Position numbers and translations under genes: made by a program. DNA of 64,000 nt. It comes from Methyloferula stellata AR4 (GTDB taxonomy: Bacteria > Pseudomonadota > Alphaproteobacteria > Rhizobiales > Beijerinckiaceae). Positions 41,853 through 52,875 of the stretch are shown piece after piece; the stretch's first letter is position 1; every line of letters begins with the position of its first letter. A model generated the notes under the pieces. The model saw nothing but the letters and a program-made list of their open reading frames with translations. It was not told the DNA's origin and ran no database searches. The stretch lies in NCBI RefSeq assembly GCF_000385335.1, contig NZ_ARWA01000001.1:1008001-1072000 (forward strand). The letters run 5' to 3'.

Positions 41853-43670
41853 CTAAGTCACTGCCTTCTTGCGGAACATGCCCGCCAGATTGTCCCATAG
41901 TTCCACCTTCACGCCGGCGCGGCGCATGATGAACGTCTGCTGGATGACGGAAAGCGTATTGTTCCAGGTCCAGTAGATGACAAGGCCCGAGGGAAACGTG
42001 CCGAGCATGAAGGTGAAGATCACCGGCATCCAGGTGAACATCTGACGTTGGATCGGATCCGGCGGTTCCGGATTCATCTTCATCTGCACGAACATCGACA
42101 CGCCCATGATCAAGGGCCAGATGCCGATGGCGAGGAAATGCCCGACAAGCGGAAGCGTTGTCGGATCGTAAGGCAGGAGCCCGAAGAGATTGAAGACATT
42201 TGTCGGGTCCGGCTGCGACAGATCCTTGATCCAGCCGAAGAAAGGCGCCTGGCGCATTTCGATCGTGATGAACAGAACCTTGTAGAGCGCGAAGAACACC
42301 GGGATCTGAATGAGCATCGGCAGACAGCCGGCGACGGGATTGATCTTATCCCGCTTGTAGAGCTCCATCGTCTCTTGCTGCTGCTTTATTTTGTCGTCGG
42401 CATAGCGCTCGCGGATCGCCGCCATCTGCGGCTGCAGCGCTTTCATCTTGGCCATCGAGAGATAGCTGCGATTGGCCAGCGGGAAGAAGACGAGCTTGAC
42501 AAGCACCGTCGTGATGAGGATCGAGACGCCGAAATTGCCGACGTAGCGGTAGATCAGATCGAGCAGGGCGAACATCGGCTTGGTGATGAAATAGAACCAT
42601 CCCCAATCGATCAGAAGATCGAACTTCTTGATGCCGAGATTGTCTTTGTAATAGTCGAGCGTCTGGGTTTCCTTGGCGCCCGCGAAGACGCGCGTCGCGA
42701 CGGTGGCCGAAGCACCTGGTGCGATGGTTTGGGCAGGCTCCAGAGTATCGGTCTGATAGCTCTTCTCCACCGTGCCACTTGCCGAGAAGCGACCCTCGAA
42801 AGGCTCTGTCTGATCGGGCACGATTACCGCCGCCCAATATTTATCGGTGAAGCCGAGCCAGCCGCCGGTCCCGCTCAAAGACTTTTGCGCACGGGTCTCT
42901 TTCTCGATCCCGTCATAGGTCAGTTCCTGCACACCTGAATCGCCGATAATGCCGACCATGCCTTCATGCAGCACGGCATAGCCCGACGTCTTCGGTTTGC
43001 CGTGGCGCGACACCAGCGCATAGGGATTGAGCGTCACCGGCTGGGCGCTCTTGTTCTCGACCGTGTCCGTCACCGTGAACATGTAGCGGTCGTCGACCGC
43101 TATCGTGCGGTGAAAGACAAGTCCTTGCCCATTGTCATAGGTGAGCGTCAGAGGCTTGGCCTCGGAAAGCACGTCGCCGTCGGCGGTCCAGAGCGTATCG
43201 AACTTCGGAAGCGGCTGACTTCCGCCGACAAATCCAAGCTCCGCATAAAAGGGAGACGGTCCGCCGGACGGCGACAGCAAGATGATGTTCGGACTATTGG
43301 GATTGGTCGTCTCGCGATAGGCCTTCAGCGAAACGTCGTCGATCCGTGCGCCCTTGAGCGCGATCGAGCCGAAAAGGCTTTTCGAGTCGAGCTTAACCCT
43401 GGGACTTGCGGCAAGCGCCTCGGCACGGCTCAACTGAACGCCAACGGCGGGCGCGCTCGGCGTCACCCCGCCTTGCGGCGGCGCCGTCGGGCTTGGAGCA
43501 GGTATGGCGTCCGGCGAACCTGGCGCCGGCGGGGTAGCGGGCTTCGCGAGTTCCGCCTGCGTCTGACGGGTCTTTTCGAATTGCGGCTGGGCGAAGAAAT
43601 ATTGCCATCCGACGATCACGAGAATCGACAAGGCGATCGCCAGAAAGAAATTCCGATTATCCTGCGTCAT
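41853..43670 (-). CDS. yidC: Membrane protein insertase YidC
   Basis: 605 residues. An N-terminal helix ([19 protein letters not shown]), a Pro/Ala linker, a periplasmic beta domain (about 80-360), and the conserved insertase helices: [75 protein letters not shown] and the final [21 protein letters not shown]. It inserts proteins into the inner membrane with or without SecYEG. The 111 bases up to rnpA hold a CGAAAAG hairpin. Confidence 0.97.
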   Translation of the reverse strand: MTQDNRNFFLAIALSILVIVGWQYFFAQPQFEKTRQTQAELAKPATPPAPGSPDAIPAPSPTAPPQGGVTPSAPAVGVQLSRAEALAASPRVKLDSKSLFGSIALKGARIDDVSLKAYRETTNPNSPNIILLSPSGGPSPFYAELGFVGGSQPLPKFDTLWTADGDVLSEAKPLTLTYDNGQGLVFHRTIAVDDRYMFTVTDTVENKSAQPVTLNPYALVSRHGKPKTSGYAVLHEGMVGIIGDSGVQELTYDGIEKETRAQKSLSGTGGWLGFTDKYWAAVIVPDQTEPFEGRFSASGTVEKSYQTDTLEPAQTIAPGASATVATRVFAGAKETQTLDYYKDNLGIKKFDLLIDWGWFYFITKPMFALLDLIYRYVGNFGVSILITTVLVKLVFFPLANRSYLSMAKMKALQPQMAAIRERYADDKIKQQQETMELYKRDKINPVAGCLPMLIQIPVFFALYKVLFITIEMRQAPFFGWIKDLSQPDPTNVFNLFGLLPYDPTTLPLVGHFLAIGIWPLIMGVSMFVQMKMNPEPPDPIQRQMFTWMPVIFTFMLGTFPSGLVIYWTWNNTLSVIQQTFIMRRAGVKVELWDNLAGMFRKKAVT

Positions 43671-43743
43671 GACGTTTGCGTCTGGTCCTTAAGGATGATT
43701 TTTACGGAAATAGCGATCAGGCCGTTTTACGCATGATCTTGGC

Positions 43744-43767
43744 CGAAAAGTCGAGCCGCCTTTTCGA
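43744..43767. repeat. CGAAAAG hairpin repeat
   Basis: CGAAAAG, loop, CTTTTCG between rnpA and yidC, preceded by CATGATCTTGGC. Same type as 21198-21220 and 56713-56735. Confidence 0.5.
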
Positions 43768-43781
43768 GATCGAGCTTCTTT

Positions 43782-44243
43782 CTAGGAACGTCCCGGAGAG
43801 GCTTTGCGGCGTGCCGGCTTGCCCGTCGAAGGCCGCTGCCGTGCCAGCCGCTGGATCTTGCGAATGGCATTCGCAAGATCGGCCTGCAAAGCTTGAAAAT
43901 CCGTCGTGAGAGCTTCGGCTTTAGCCACGATGACATAATCACGGCCGGGGCAGGCCGAAAGGTCCGGGGAGAGCCGCAAAGCTTCCTTTAAGCGGCGTTT
44001 GATCCGGTTTCGCTGGACGGCGCCCCCGATACGCTTTGTCACAGTGATCCCGAACCGCGCCGGTGCCGCGATTTGAGCGGGCTCAGCCGCCTCGGTCAGC
44101 GCTGTGGCCTGAAGAGTGAAAGCCCGGGCGTGAAACCGTTCGCCCTTGGCCGCCCGCAAAAAATCCGCCCGCCGCTTCAGCCGTGGCGCAGGCAGGGGCT
44201 TTTGAGGAATTTGGCGGTCGATGGCTTCGGGAAGCTCCCGCAT
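43782..44243 (-). CDS. rnpA: Ribonuclease P protein component
   Basis: 153 residues, slightly long. LKRRADFLRAAKGERFHARAF at the N-terminus and the RNA-binding motif RIGGAVQRNRIKRRLKEALRL are diagnostic. GRDYVIVAKAEAL follows. It binds the RNase P RNA and helps process tRNA 5' ends. The C-terminal 25 residues are basic and Pro/Ser-rich. rpmH lies 62 bases upstream, and they are probably co-transcribed. Confidence 0.95.
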   Translation of the reverse strand: MRELPEAIDRQIPQKPLPAPRLKRRADFLRAAKGERFHARAFTLQATALTEAAEPAQIAAPARFGITVTKRIGGAVQRNRIKRRLKEALRLSPDLSACPGRDYVIVAKAEALTTDFQALQADLANAIRKIQRLARQRPSTGKPARRKASPGRS

Positions 44244-44305
44244 CTTCCGGTCAGGCCCTTAGCGAAAAGAGAAAGCCATGCGGGGCGGCTGAAACGCGAT
44301 TGGCT

Positions 44306-44440
44306 TTAAGCGGAAAGACGCTTGCGGCCCCGCGTACGCCTTGCCGCGATAATCTTGCGGCCACCGACCGTCGCCATGCGGGCCCGAAAACCGTGCCGGC
44401 GCTTGCGAACGAGCTTGCTCGGCTGGTAAGTACGTTTCAC
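44306..44440 (-). CDS. rpmH: 50S ribosomal protein L34
   Basis: 44 residues, from a GTG at 44440 with GGAG upstream. Reading: [18 protein letters not shown], then [20 protein letters not shown], then RKRLSA. This is the standard alphaproteobacterial L34. The frame is too short for many automatic calls. It starts the rpmH-rnpA-yidC-engB block. Confidence 0.97.
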   Translation of the reverse strand: MKRTYQPSKLVRKRRHGFRARMATVGGRKIIAARRTRGRKRLSA

Positions 44441-44950
44441 CTTATTGCTCCATGTCGAAAACCCCGTCCGGCGTTTTCGCGCATGCGGCGGGTTTGGTCT
44501 TGCTTTAAGCCAGCCCGGTAAACCGGGGTCAAGCTGAAATAAGCGGGCTCGAAACCGGCTGCCTTATGCGGCAATATAGGCTGCAAGTCAACGAAGCCTT
44601 GCCTGACACGAACCCGAGGCAATTTGGATTTTTTGAACGATATTCCAAGTTGAAACAAAAACTTAATGCGCCGTCTCAATCGTATTCGAAGCGATGATGC
44701 GTAGCGGTATTGAACAAAGCCGGGGGCTGGCCGCCAAAACCGGGCTATTCCATAAAGATAGAAAAGTTGTTAGCTCTTTGACTTGCAACAACGATTGCCG
44801 ATAAAAAACGGCGCTTTTCAGCCGAAGCTAGCAAATTAGATATCCATTTTAGACCGCCCTTTGACCGGTTATTTGCTGCACGAGACTTCGGCCGGCATGA
44901 GAGGCGTGACATAAAAGCTTGAATTCGAGGAGCTATCTATAAACGAGAGT
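44441..44950. other. Intergenic region between divergent rpmH and kinase gene
   Basis: 510 bases without a supportable gene; more AT-rich than the surroundings from about 44640. It should hold the rpmH promoter. I looked for DnaA-box clusters as in some origins and saw none that are convincing. Confidence 0.5.
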
Positions 44951-47179
44951 GTGCTCACCTCCATGACCAATTCGCCTTCGGCGAAGGTCGACTCCGTTGC
45001 GCCTGCCGGGGCGGACGGCGAGGCGAACACCTGTGCCTTCCCGCAGGCGAGTTGGACCGAGGCCGATCGTCTTGCCGCGCTCGACCGCTACAGGATTCTC
45101 GATACGCCGCCGGAACGGGCCTTCGACGACATCGTCTGGCTCGCCGCGCAAATCTGCAAGACGCCGATGGCGAGCTTCAGTCTGGTTGCGCAGGACCGGC
45201 AATGGTTCAAGGCCGAGGTCGGAAACGTCTTTCATGAGGCGCCGCTGGAAGGGTCGATCTGCCTGACCGCCATTCAGCAGCAGAGCCTCTTCGTGGTGGA
45301 GGATCTTTCCAAAGACGAACGCTTCGCCAATCATCCCTACGTCATCGGCGAGCCGCATTTGCGGTTTTACGCCGGTCTGCCTTTGATCGCCGAAAACAGC
45401 TATCCGATCGGCACGCTTTGCGTCCTCGATCATAAGCCGCGCAGCCTGTCGCCGGACGAAGCCTCGGCCCTCGAAGCGCTGGGGCGGCAGATCATGAACC
45501 AGCTCGAATTGCGCCGGGCGCTGGTCTGGCAGGAAAGCGACGTCGCGCAATTGCGCCGCACGGAAGAATTTCTGCGCAAGACGGAAGAATTCCGCCGCGA
45601 ACTCAATGAAACTTTGGAACAGCAGATCGCAGAACGCACGCGCGAACGCGATCGCATGTGGTTTTTGAGCCAGGACCTGCTGCTCGTCGCCCGTTTCGAC
45701 GGGACCATCGTCGCAGCCAACCCGGCTTGGCACAAAACGCTCGGCTGGCGCGAAGAAGATCTTCTCGAAAGATCGGTTTTCGATTTCATCCACGCGGAGG
45801 ACCGCACCGTCGCGCAGGAAGAGCACAATCAGATCCTGCAAGGCCTGTCCGGCACGCGCGTCGCGCTCCGCCATCGTCATGCCAATGGCACGCACCGGCT
45901 TTTGTCATGGACGAATATCGCGGATGACGGGTTCATCCATGCCATCGGGCGCGACATCACGCCCGAGCATGAAACCGCCCAGGCCTTGCAGCGCGCCGAA
46001 GAAGCCTTGCGCCAATCGCAGAAAATGGAAGCCATCGGCCAATTGACCGGCGGCATCGCGCATGACTTCAACAATATCCTGACCGGCATTGTGGGTTCGC
46101 TCGAATTGATGCAAAGGCGCATCGCCGCGGGCCGGACGGGCGAAATCGGCCGCTATGTGAACGCGGCCATCACCTCGGCCAATCGCGCCGCGGCGCTGAC
46201 GCATAGGCTTCTTGCTTTTGCGCGGCGGCAATCGCTCGATCCCAAACCGATCGACGTCAATCACCTTGTCGTCTCGATGGAGGATCTGCTCCGCCGCACG
46301 CTCGGTGAGAATATCGCGATTTCGACCGCGCTCGAACCGGCGCTCTGGCCCGCCTTCTCGGACGCCAATCAGCTCGAAAGCGCGCTTTTGAATCTCGTCA
46401 TCAATTCGCGCGATGCGATGCCGGACGGCGGCAAGCTCACGATCAGCACCCGCAATGCCGAGCTGATCGGTTCGGGCACAAGCGACGATGACGGCTTTTC
46501 GCCTGGCGATTACGTCGAGATTTCGATCGCCGATACGGGCACCGGCATGGCGCCGGAAGTGCTCGAAAAAGTCTTCGATCCCTTCTTCACGACGAAGCCG
46601 ATCGGGCAGGGCACCGGCCTCGGCCTTTCAATGATCTATGGCTTCGTTCGTCAATCGAATGGCCATATCAGCGTCGACAGCACGGTCGGGCAAGGCACCA
46701 TGATCACGCTTTACCTGCCGCGCCATCACGAGGCCGAAGACGAGGTCAGCAGCAGCGCCGCGCCGAGCGAAGCGCCGCGCGCGCAGACGGGCGAGACCGT
46801 GCTCGTGATCGAAGACGAAGATGCCGTGCGCATGCTCGTCATCGAGGTCTTGGAGGAGCTCGGCTATACCGTCATCGAAGCCATCGACTCGAAAACCGCT
46901 CTGCCGATTTTCGCGGGCGATCAGCGGATCGATCTGCTCGTCACCGATGTCGGATTGCCGGGCCTCAACGGCCGTCAGCTCGCCGAAATCGCGCGCGAGC
47001 AGAGGCCTGGCTTGAGAGTGCTCTTCATGACCGGCTACACACAGGCAGCCGCCATGCGGGGCGGCTTCCTCGAAACCGGCATGGAAATGATCACGAAGCC
47101 ATTCACAGTCGATGCGCTTGCGACCCGCGTCCGCGAAATGCTCTGCCGCGACGTGGCGACGGGCGGCACGGCCTCTTAA
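44951..47179 (+). CDS. GAF-PAS hybrid sensor histidine kinase
   Basis: 742 residues from GTG 44951; the ATG at 44963 ([10 protein letters not shown]) may be the start. A GAF domain (about 40-195, [22 protein letters not shown] to [10 protein letters not shown]) is followed by a coiled coil, a PAS domain (about 235-345, [23 protein letters not shown]), HisKA with [20 protein letters not shown] (His about 374), HATPase ([29 protein letters not shown]), and a receiver ([32 protein letters not shown]). There is no membrane segment, so the sensor is cytoplasmic. Ligand unknown; no partner regulator adjacent. Confidence 0.93.
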   Translation: MLTSMTNSPSAKVDSVAPAGADGEANTCAFPQASWTEADRLAALDRYRILDTPPERAFDDIVWLAAQICKTPMASFSLVAQDRQWFKAEVGNVFHEAPLEGSICLTAIQQQSLFVVEDLSKDERFANHPYVIGEPHLRFYAGLPLIAENSYPIGTLCVLDHKPRSLSPDEASALEALGRQIMNQLELRRALVWQESDVAQLRRTEEFLRKTEEFRRELNETLEQQIAERTRERDRMWFLSQDLLLVARFDGTIVAANPAWHKTLGWREEDLLERSVFDFIHAEDRTVAQEEHNQILQGLSGTRVALRHRHANGTHRLLSWTNIADDGFIHAIGRDITPEHETAQALQRAEEALRQSQKMEAIGQLTGGIAHDFNNILTGIVGSLELMQRRIAAGRTGEIGRYVNAAITSANRAAALTHRLLAFARRQSLDPKPIDVNHLVVSMEDLLRRTLGENIAISTALEPALWPAFSDANQLESALLNLVINSRDAMPDGGKLTISTRNAELIGSGTSDDDGFSPGDYVEISIADTGTGMAPEVLEKVFDPFFTTKPIGQGTGLGLSMIYGFVRQSNGHISVDSTVGQGTMITLYLPRHHEAEDEVSSSAAPSEAPRAQTGETVLVIEDEDAVRMLVIEVLEELGYTVIEAIDSKTALPIFAGDQRIDLLVTDVGLPGLNGRQLAEIAREQRPGLRVLFMTGYTQAAAMRGGFLETGMEMITKPFTVDALATRVREMLCRDVATGGTAS

Positions 47180-47207
47180 GGCCTTACTTGATTACCGCAG
47201 TTTAAAA

Positions 47208-47259
47208 CCCTCGATCCTTCGAGACGCGAGCTTCGCTCGCTCCTCAGGGGATGAGGGAT
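47208..47259. repeat. REP-type element (family A), single copy
   Basis: CCCTCGATCCTTCGAGACG, hairpin GCGAGCTTCGCTCGC, CTCCTCAGGGGATGAGGGAT. Lies between convergent kinase and L,D-transpeptidase genes. Confidence 0.75.
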
Positions 47260-47334
47260 CGGCGGGTAAGGCTGGACCCTAAGTCCGCGCTCTGGCATTG
47301 TGTTTTAAAGCGACGCCTCAAAGGCCGGCGTGAC

Positions 47335-48648
47335 TTAACGCTGGTCCGAGATGGCCGAGGCCTGCGAGATCTGACGGCGCGGCGGCAACGGCACATTCGC
47401 CGATTGTGCGTCCGTTGGCGCAGCCTCTGCCGGCGTCGTCGAGGCGGTCGGTTGCGGATCTGAAGATTTCCACCACATGACGCGGCTCAACACGGAATCG
47501 CCGCCCGATTTTTCCGCGGGCGCCGCGGCATAGCTCGCAACCGACTGCGGCTTCGCCGGCGCGGCCAGGAGCTGAGTTTGGGCCTGTTTGGTGGCATCGG
47601 CTTTCGCCTGTGCGATCTGGACGGCCGGCGGCACCGGCTTCTTCTTGCCGCCTTTGCCCTCGTCGAGCGCTATATCGACGGGCCCTTGCGCCAAGGCCTC
47701 CGGACGGCTGACTTCGGGAAGACTGGCATTGGCGAAAGACGGATGCTGGCCGCCATCCGCATAGACGGTGCGAATCGGCTTGACGCCCTGGCTGATGAGT
47801 TCGGCGACGCGGGCGCCGTCCTCGGTTTCCTTGGCCTCGACCTGTGCCTGAACGGCGTCATCATGTTTCAGCGCCGGGCAGGCCTCGGTCGGTTCCATTC
47901 TTCCGTTGCCGACTGGCGTTTCGTTGAAGACGTAATGCTTGTCGCACACGCCGACATTGACCTCGGCCTCGGTCACCTCGAAATTATCCGAGCCTTCCTT
48001 CAACTGCTTCCAGAACGCGATATTCGGATCGGCCCGGTACTTGGCCATGTTCTCCGCGTTCATGTGGAAGGGGTAGGATTGCATCTGGATCTCGCGCTGG
48101 CCGCCATTGAAGGCATCGCGCGCGAGCGCATAGATCTCGGCGATCTGCTGGTCCGTCATCGAGAAGCACCCCGCCGACGAACAGACGCCATGCACCATGA
48201 TCGAACCGCCGCTGTGACCCAAGGCCCGGTCATAGGCGTTTGGATAGCCGACGTTGAACGAAAGATAATAGGCGGAATTCGGGTTCATCTGACCCGGCGT
48301 GATCGAATAGAATCCTTCCGGAACCTGACGGTCGCCCTCGCGCACCTTCGGCCCGAGCTGACCCGACCAGCGGCACATCGGGAAGGTCTTCAGATGGGTA
48401 TAATGCCCATCGGCCTTCATCTTCCAGATTTCGAGTTCGGCTTCTTTTTTATAGGTGCGAATCAGAACCGGGGCATTCTGCGAGGTGCCTTTGTTGCGCA
48501 TCAGCGCCAAGGTCTCGGGCGGCACCGGATAATAGGCCCGCATCGCGGAGCCCGTCATCGAATCCTCGCAGCCGGCAAGCAGCGACGCGGCGCCAATGGC
48601 CAACGCGAGGCCGCCCAAACGCGCGAGGAAAGCTCTTTTAAACCGCAT
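47335..48648 (-). CDS. L,D-transpeptidase (YkuD-type) lipoprotein with long C-terminal extension
   Basis: 437 residues. Lipobox LLAGC places the lipid at Cys27. The catalytic domain is about 55-240: the strand VLIRTYKKEAELEIWKMK, YLSFNVGYPNAYDRALGHSGGSIMVHG and the active-site loop HGVCSSAGCFSM (His, Ser, Cys). This is the YafK-like L,D-transpeptidase family, acting on peptidoglycan crosslinks or lipoprotein attachment. The last about 190 residues are low-complexity Ala/Pro/Gln-rich with unknown role. It is convergent with the kinase gene. Confidence 0.88.
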   Translation of the reverse strand: MRFKRAFLARLGGLALAIGAASLLAGCEDSMTGSAMRAYYPVPPETLALMRNKGTSQNAPVLIRTYKKEAELEIWKMKADGHYTHLKTFPMCRWSGQLGPKVREGDRQVPEGFYSITPGQMNPNSAYYLSFNVGYPNAYDRALGHSGGSIMVHGVCSSAGCFSMTDQQIAEIYALARDAFNGGQREIQMQSYPFHMNAENMAKYRADPNIAFWKQLKEGSDNFEVTEAEVNVGVCDKHYVFNETPVGNGRMEPTEACPALKHDDAVQAQVEAKETEDGARVAELISQGVKPIRTVYADGGQHPSFANASLPEVSRPEALAQGPVDIALDEGKGGKKKPVPPAVQIAQAKADATKQAQTQLLAAPAKPQSVASYAAAPAEKSGGDSVLSRVMWWKSSDPQPTASTTPAEAAPTDAQSANVPLPPRRQISQASAISDQR

Positions 48649-48795
48649 CAGCCTCGTCTCGGTGTTGCCGGCCCAAACCGGCGGCGATCCGGATGAATGA
48701 GATTGAATATAAGCGTTATCCTTATAGCAAGGTTACTGCAAGGCTGCGGCATTGCTTGCTATGGTTCACAAAGCCTTATGCTTCCAAGCTTAGCC

Positions 48796-49749
48796 TTATA
48801 TTTTTCGGCCTAGATTCAAGAACTTATCGGTTCGAGCCACACGGATGGCTTCGCTCGTCATGGAGTCGAACGGCGTCAGCGCCGCCGCGATCGCTTCGCC
48901 CGTCCAGGCAATGGCGGCCTCGGCATCGCGGTGGGCGCCGCCGAGCGGTTCCTGGATGATCCCATCGATGATCCCGAATTTGAGCAAATCTTGGGCTGTG
49001 ATTTTCATCGTGGTCGCAGCGTCCTGTGCGCGACCCGCGTCGCGCCAGAGAATCGTCGCCGAGGCTTCCGGCGAAGCCACAGTATAGATTGCGTTTTCGA
49101 GCATCAGCACGCGGTTGCAGGCGGCGATTGCGATCGCGCCGCCAGAGCCGCCTTCGCCAATAATCACCGCCACATTCGGGACGCCGAGAGAGAGCGTCAC
49201 ATCCGTCGATCGCGCGATGGCCTCGGCCTGGCCGCGGGCTTCGGCTTCGACACCCGGAAAGGCGCCCGCCGTGTCGACGAGCGACAGAACCGGCAGGCCG
49301 AACCGGTCGGCGAGCTCCATCAGGCGCGCCGCCTTGCGATAGCCTTCGGGCCTTGCCATGCCGAAATTATGCACAAGCCGGCTCTCCGTATCGGAGCCTT
49401 TTTCCTGGCCGATCACGCAGATGGAACGGCCCCGGAACCGGCCGAAGCCGCCGACGATCGCGGCATCCTCGCCGAACGCCCTGTCGCCTGCGAGCGGGGT
49501 GAAATCGGTGATGAGGGCTGAGACATAATCGCTGAAATGCGGCCGTTGCGGATGCCGTGCGACCTGGGTTTTCTGCCAGGGCGTGAGGTTCGCGTAGAGT
49601 TCGGAGAGCGCCTTGACCGTCTTGAGTTCAAGGCGCGTCAATTCTTCGCCGATTGCTGCGACGTCACCGCGGGTGGCGAGTTCGCGCAATTCTTCGACCT
49701 TGGCCTCCAGTTCCGCGACGGGTTTTTCGAAATCGAGATAACTGCGCAT
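48796..49749 (-). CDS. accA: Acetyl-CoA carboxylase carboxyltransferase subunit alpha
   Basis: 317 residues from ATG 49749 (MRSYLDFEKPVAELEAKVEEL) with GAGG upstream; a TTG start 3 codons earlier is less likely. LTPWQKTQVARHPQRPHF, DRAFGEDAAIVGGFGRF, FGMARPEGYRKAARLMELADRFGLPVLSLVDTAGAFPG and IGEGGSGGAIAI are typical. With AccD it transfers carboxyl from biotin to acetyl-CoA, the first step of fatty acid synthesis. Confidence 0.97.
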   Translation of the reverse strand: MRSYLDFEKPVAELEAKVEELRELATRGDVAAIGEELTRLELKTVKALSELYANLTPWQKTQVARHPQRPHFSDYVSALITDFTPLAGDRAFGEDAAIVGGFGRFRGRSICVIGQEKGSDTESRLVHNFGMARPEGYRKAARLMELADRFGLPVLSLVDTAGAFPGVEAEARGQAEAIARSTDVTLSLGVPNVAVIIGEGGSGGAIAIAACNRVLMLENAIYTVASPEASATILWRDAGRAQDAATTMKITAQDLLKFGIIDGIIQEPLGGAHRDAEAAIAWTGEAIAAALTPFDSMTSEAIRVARTDKFLNLGRKI

Positions 49750-49946
49750 GCGCCTCAAGGGCCAAGGGCCAATTTAGAGCGGCGGACCCTCGCCATTTTA
49801 CTGCACCAAGTCAAGAAAAGCGGCAAAAGCAGCGCGGGAAAGGTAAATGGCACGCCAAGCCGGGCGCGTCACTGGGTTGTGAACCCTGACGCTGTACCAA
49901 ATATACGGGCCTGAGCGAACAAGCTGAAAAGGACAGGATTTCGAGC

Positions 49947-50825
49947 ATGTGGCCATGGTTAGACCGGACGGGACGTTTTTCGGCGCTGCGCGCCCTGACA
50001 TTCGCTCTCGTCATCGCGCCGGCCGTCTGGCTCGGAACCGAGGCGGTCATGGACTGGTTCGGTCCGCGGCCCGTCACCGAGGCCATTCACCAATCCGGGC
50101 TTTGGGCCATTCGCCTGCTCGCATTGTCCTTGGCGATCACGCCTTTGCGCGCCGCGACCCGCGCTTCAAAACTGATCGGTGTGCGGCGCATGATCGGCGT
50201 GGCGTCTTTTGCCTATGCCGCTTTGCATCTTTCGCTCTATGTCCTCGATCAGCATTTCGCGCTTTTGCATGTTGCCTCCGAGATCGCGCTGCGGATCTAT
50301 CTGACGATCGGCTTTGCGACCCTCGTCATTCTCTCCGCGCTGGCCGCGACCTCGACCGACGGCATGATCAAGCGGCTCGGCGCTCAGAGATGGACGCGCC
50401 TGCATAAATGGGTCTATGCGGCGGCGGCGCTCGGCACGATCCATTTCTTCATGCAGTCGAAGCTCGATGTGAGCGAACCCATCATGATGGGCGGCATATT
50501 CGCGCTTCTTCTGGCCGATCGCGCGCTCATGCGCTTTGTCAGAGACCCGGCGCCTTGGGCGCTTGCTGCTCTGGCCATAGGCATCAGCCTGGCGACGGCG
50601 CTTTTCGAGGCAGGCTGGTATTCGCTCGCGAAGGGCGCGCCCTTCCTGTTCGTGCTCGACGCCAATCTCGACTTTTCATTCGCGATTCGGCCAGCATGGT
50701 TCGTTCTCGCGGCCGGCATGACGCTGGTGGCAGCCCGCATCTTGCGGGTTTGGATCGGCGGCACGGCGGCCTCGCGCGACCGCCAGCCTCCGGCGCAGAC
50801 GCGGCAGGCCGCCGAGGCCGTCTGA
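49947..50825 (+). CDS. msrQ: Heme-binding membrane subunit MsrQ (YedZ)
   Basis: 292 residues, six or more membrane helices. WAIRLLALSLAITPLRAA, RRMIGVASFAYAALHLSLYVL and RWTRLHKWVYAAAALGTIHFFMQ carry the heme-binding His residues of the ferric-reductase-like domain. MsrQ feeds electrons from the quinone pool to the periplasmic methionine sulfoxide reductase MsrP. No msrP is adjacent: accA lies divergently upstream and a small gene convergently downstream. AAAGGA lies before the ATG region. Confidence 0.92.
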   Translation: MWPWLDRTGRFSALRALTFALVIAPAVWLGTEAVMDWFGPRPVTEAIHQSGLWAIRLLALSLAITPLRAATRASKLIGVRRMIGVASFAYAALHLSLYVLDQHFALLHVASEIALRIYLTIGFATLVILSALAATSTDGMIKRLGAQRWTRLHKWVYAAAALGTIHFFMQSKLDVSEPIMMGGIFALLLADRALMRFVRDPAPWALAALAIGISLATALFEAGWYSLAKGAPFLFVLDANLDFSFAIRPAWFVLAAGMTLVAARILRVWIGGTAASRDRQPPAQTRQAAEAV

Positions 50826-50829
50826 TGCG

Positions 50830-51048
50830 CTAGCTCTGCGTTTGCGTCTTCTGCGGCCCCGGCAAATTGCCGTGTCTGGCGAGGTGGCGCGCAACCCGTT
50901 CCGCAGCCGAAGGATCGGCGAAATTGCCGCCTTCCATCGCGTTGAAATCCCGCGAGGCCGAGAAAAACTTGAAACCGTCCTGCCCGTGTTCTCTGGCGAC
51001 GATTCCAACGGTATGGCCTGAAACTTCGATCACATAGGCGTCGGGCAT
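50830..51048 (-). CDS. Small protein of unknown function
   Basis: 72 residues, MPDAYVIEVSGHTVGIVAREHGQDGF to TQTQS. A short beta-rich start followed by a helix (AAERVARHLARHG). I recall similar unnamed small proteins in Rhizobiales but can give no function. GGGGAG lies before the ATG. It is convergent with msrQ, 5 bases apart. Confidence 0.7.
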   Translation of the reverse strand: MPDAYVIEVSGHTVGIVAREHGQDGFKFFSASRDFNAMEGGNFADPSAAERVARHLARHGNLPGPQKTQTQS

Positions 51049-51183
51049 GATTTGCTCCCCTCAACTTTTTTAGTCTAGTAATTTTATAGACTATAAGTCA
51101 AGCGATGCTAAGACTTTGATACGACGTTATTTTGACACGCAATCTGATGCCAAAAGTCCGCAGCTTCATGGGATTGTGCTCTC

Positions 51184-52116
51184 TCAGTCGAACAGGCTGG
51201 AGACGCTTTCTTCCTTGGCGGTGCGGGCGATGGCCTCGCCGATCAGCGGCGCGATCGAGATCACCCTTATATTATTGGCGACGCGCACGGCTTCGGTCGC
51301 CTGAATCGTGTCGGTCAGCACCATTTCCTTGAGACAGGAGGCGGAGATGCGGGCGACCGCGCCGCCCGACAAGACACCGTGCGTGATATAGGCGTAGACT
51401 TCGAGTGCGCCCTCACGCAGCAGGGCTTCCGCCGCATTGCAGAGCGTGCCGCCTGAATCGACGATATCGTCGATCAGAATGCAGGTCCGGCCGGCGACGT
51501 CGCCGATGATGTGCATCACTTCCGATTCGCCGGCGCGTTCGCGGCGCTTGTCGACGATCGCCAAGGGCGCATCGATGCGTTTGGCGAGCGCGCGGGCGCG
51601 CACCACGCCGCCGACGTCGGGCGAGACGACCATGAGATTTTCGAGCGGCAATCTCTGCTTGATGTCGTGCACCATGACGGGGGCGGCGAAAAGATTATCT
51701 GTCGGGATATCGAAAAAGCCCTGGATCTGGCCGGCATGCAGGTCGACCGTCAGAACCCGGTCGGCGCCGGCCCTTGTGATGAGATTGGCGACGAGTTTCG
51801 CCGAAATCGGCGTGCGCGGCCCGGCTTTGCGATCCTGCCTCGCATAGCCGAAATAGGGCATGACGGCGGTGATGCGCCGCGCCGAGGCACGCCGCAAGGC
51901 ATCCGTCATGATCAGGACTTCCATCAGATGATCATTGGCCGGAAACGACGTCGATTGAACGATGAACGCGTCCTGGCCGCGGACATTTTCAAGAATCTCG
52001 ACGAAGATCTCCATGTCCGCGAAGCGGCGCACCTGACATTTCGTGAGAGGTACGCCGAGGTAGGCGGCAATGGCCTCGGTCAAAGCACGATTTGAATTAC
52101 CCGCCAGGATCTTCAT
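51184..52116 (-). CDS. prs: Ribose-phosphate pyrophosphokinase
   Basis: 310 residues. [60 protein letters not shown], the flexible loop [18 protein letters not shown] and the PRPP loop [22 protein letters not shown] are complete. It makes PRPP for purine, pyrimidine, histidine and tryptophan synthesis. The ATG lies about 20 bases after a weak ribosome site. Confidence 0.97.
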   Translation of the reverse strand: MKILAGNSNRALTEAIAAYLGVPLTKCQVRRFADMEIFVEILENVRGQDAFIVQSTSFPANDHLMEVLIMTDALRRASARRITAVMPYFGYARQDRKAGPRTPISAKLVANLITRAGADRVLTVDLHAGQIQGFFDIPTDNLFAAPVMVHDIKQRLPLENLMVVSPDVGGVVRARALAKRIDAPLAIVDKRRERAGESEVMHIIGDVAGRTCILIDDIVDSGGTLCNAAEALLREGALEVYAYITHGVLSGGAVARISASCLKEMVLTDTIQATEAVRVANNIRVISIAPLIGEAIARTAKEESVSSLFD

Positions 52117-52259
52117 CGTGCTTGTCCATCAGGGTATTCGCCACCCGTGCTTGCCGGCCCGGAAAACGGATCCGAGTTCGCTGCCTCTTAGCAGCGACAG
52201 GCAGGCTGAACAATAAGGCGGCTGACGCCCGGATGCGCTCCAAGGCCGCAGTCCACTTC

Positions 52260-52676
52260 TTATTTTACGCGCGCCCATGTTTCGGAGCCGCAAGCGCCGC
52301 CGCCCGGAGAGCAGCCTTGGATCTGTAAGGCCTGCTCGCCTTGCTGGGAAATTTTCGCCGAATAGGTCTGGCCGTCTTCGGCATTATAGGTCCAACCCGA
52401 CCAAACGTTCTCGCCGGCTTTCTGCATATTGATCAGGACTTCGATGCCCATCACCGACCGGCTGCGCTTGCTCGGGTCGGGATTGTGGTCGTCCTTGCCG
52501 GCCGGCGTCGAAGTGCTCGCGATAAAGCCGCAAAGCGCCGCACCGCAATGTTTGATGCGGACCGTGGCTGTGCCATCGGCCACGCGCCAGTCGCCCACAG
52601 GATCGGCCAAGGCAGCAGAGGCTGCGAATATCGTAGCGGTCGAAGCGAGAACGATCAGGGTCGGCATAAATTTCAT
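52260..52676 (-). CDS. Secreted DUF2147 protein
   Basis: 138 residues from ATG 52676 (MKFMPTLIVLASTATIF), with GAGG upstream; 15 more codons are open but lack a ribosome site. Signal peptide about 1-24 (LADPVGDWRVADG). VRIKHCGAALCGFI, VMGIEVLINMQKAGENVWSGWTYNAEDGQTYSAKI and a Cys pair near the end (CSPGGGACGSETWARV) match DUF2147. These periplasmic proteins have unknown function. Confidence 0.85.
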   Translation of the reverse strand: MKFMPTLIVLASTATIFAASAALADPVGDWRVADGTATVRIKHCGAALCGFIASTSTPAGKDDHNPDPSKRSRSVMGIEVLINMQKAGENVWSGWTYNAEDGQTYSAKISQQGEQALQIQGCSPGGGACGSETWARVK

Positions 52677-52875
52677 GATTAATCCTCTTCCGAATCCATC
52701 TTTGTGGGGGTCATAGAGCATGATCGCCGTCTCGAAAAGGCTTCGCCCTCGCCATCATGCGTCAAACCTGGACACATACGCGAGATTGCCCATCGTTTTT
52801 GGCGCGATGCGGCGATTTTGTCTCTCGGCCATGTAGGATTTGCGTTTCACCTGCGTAATCAATGAAGTCTTTTGG

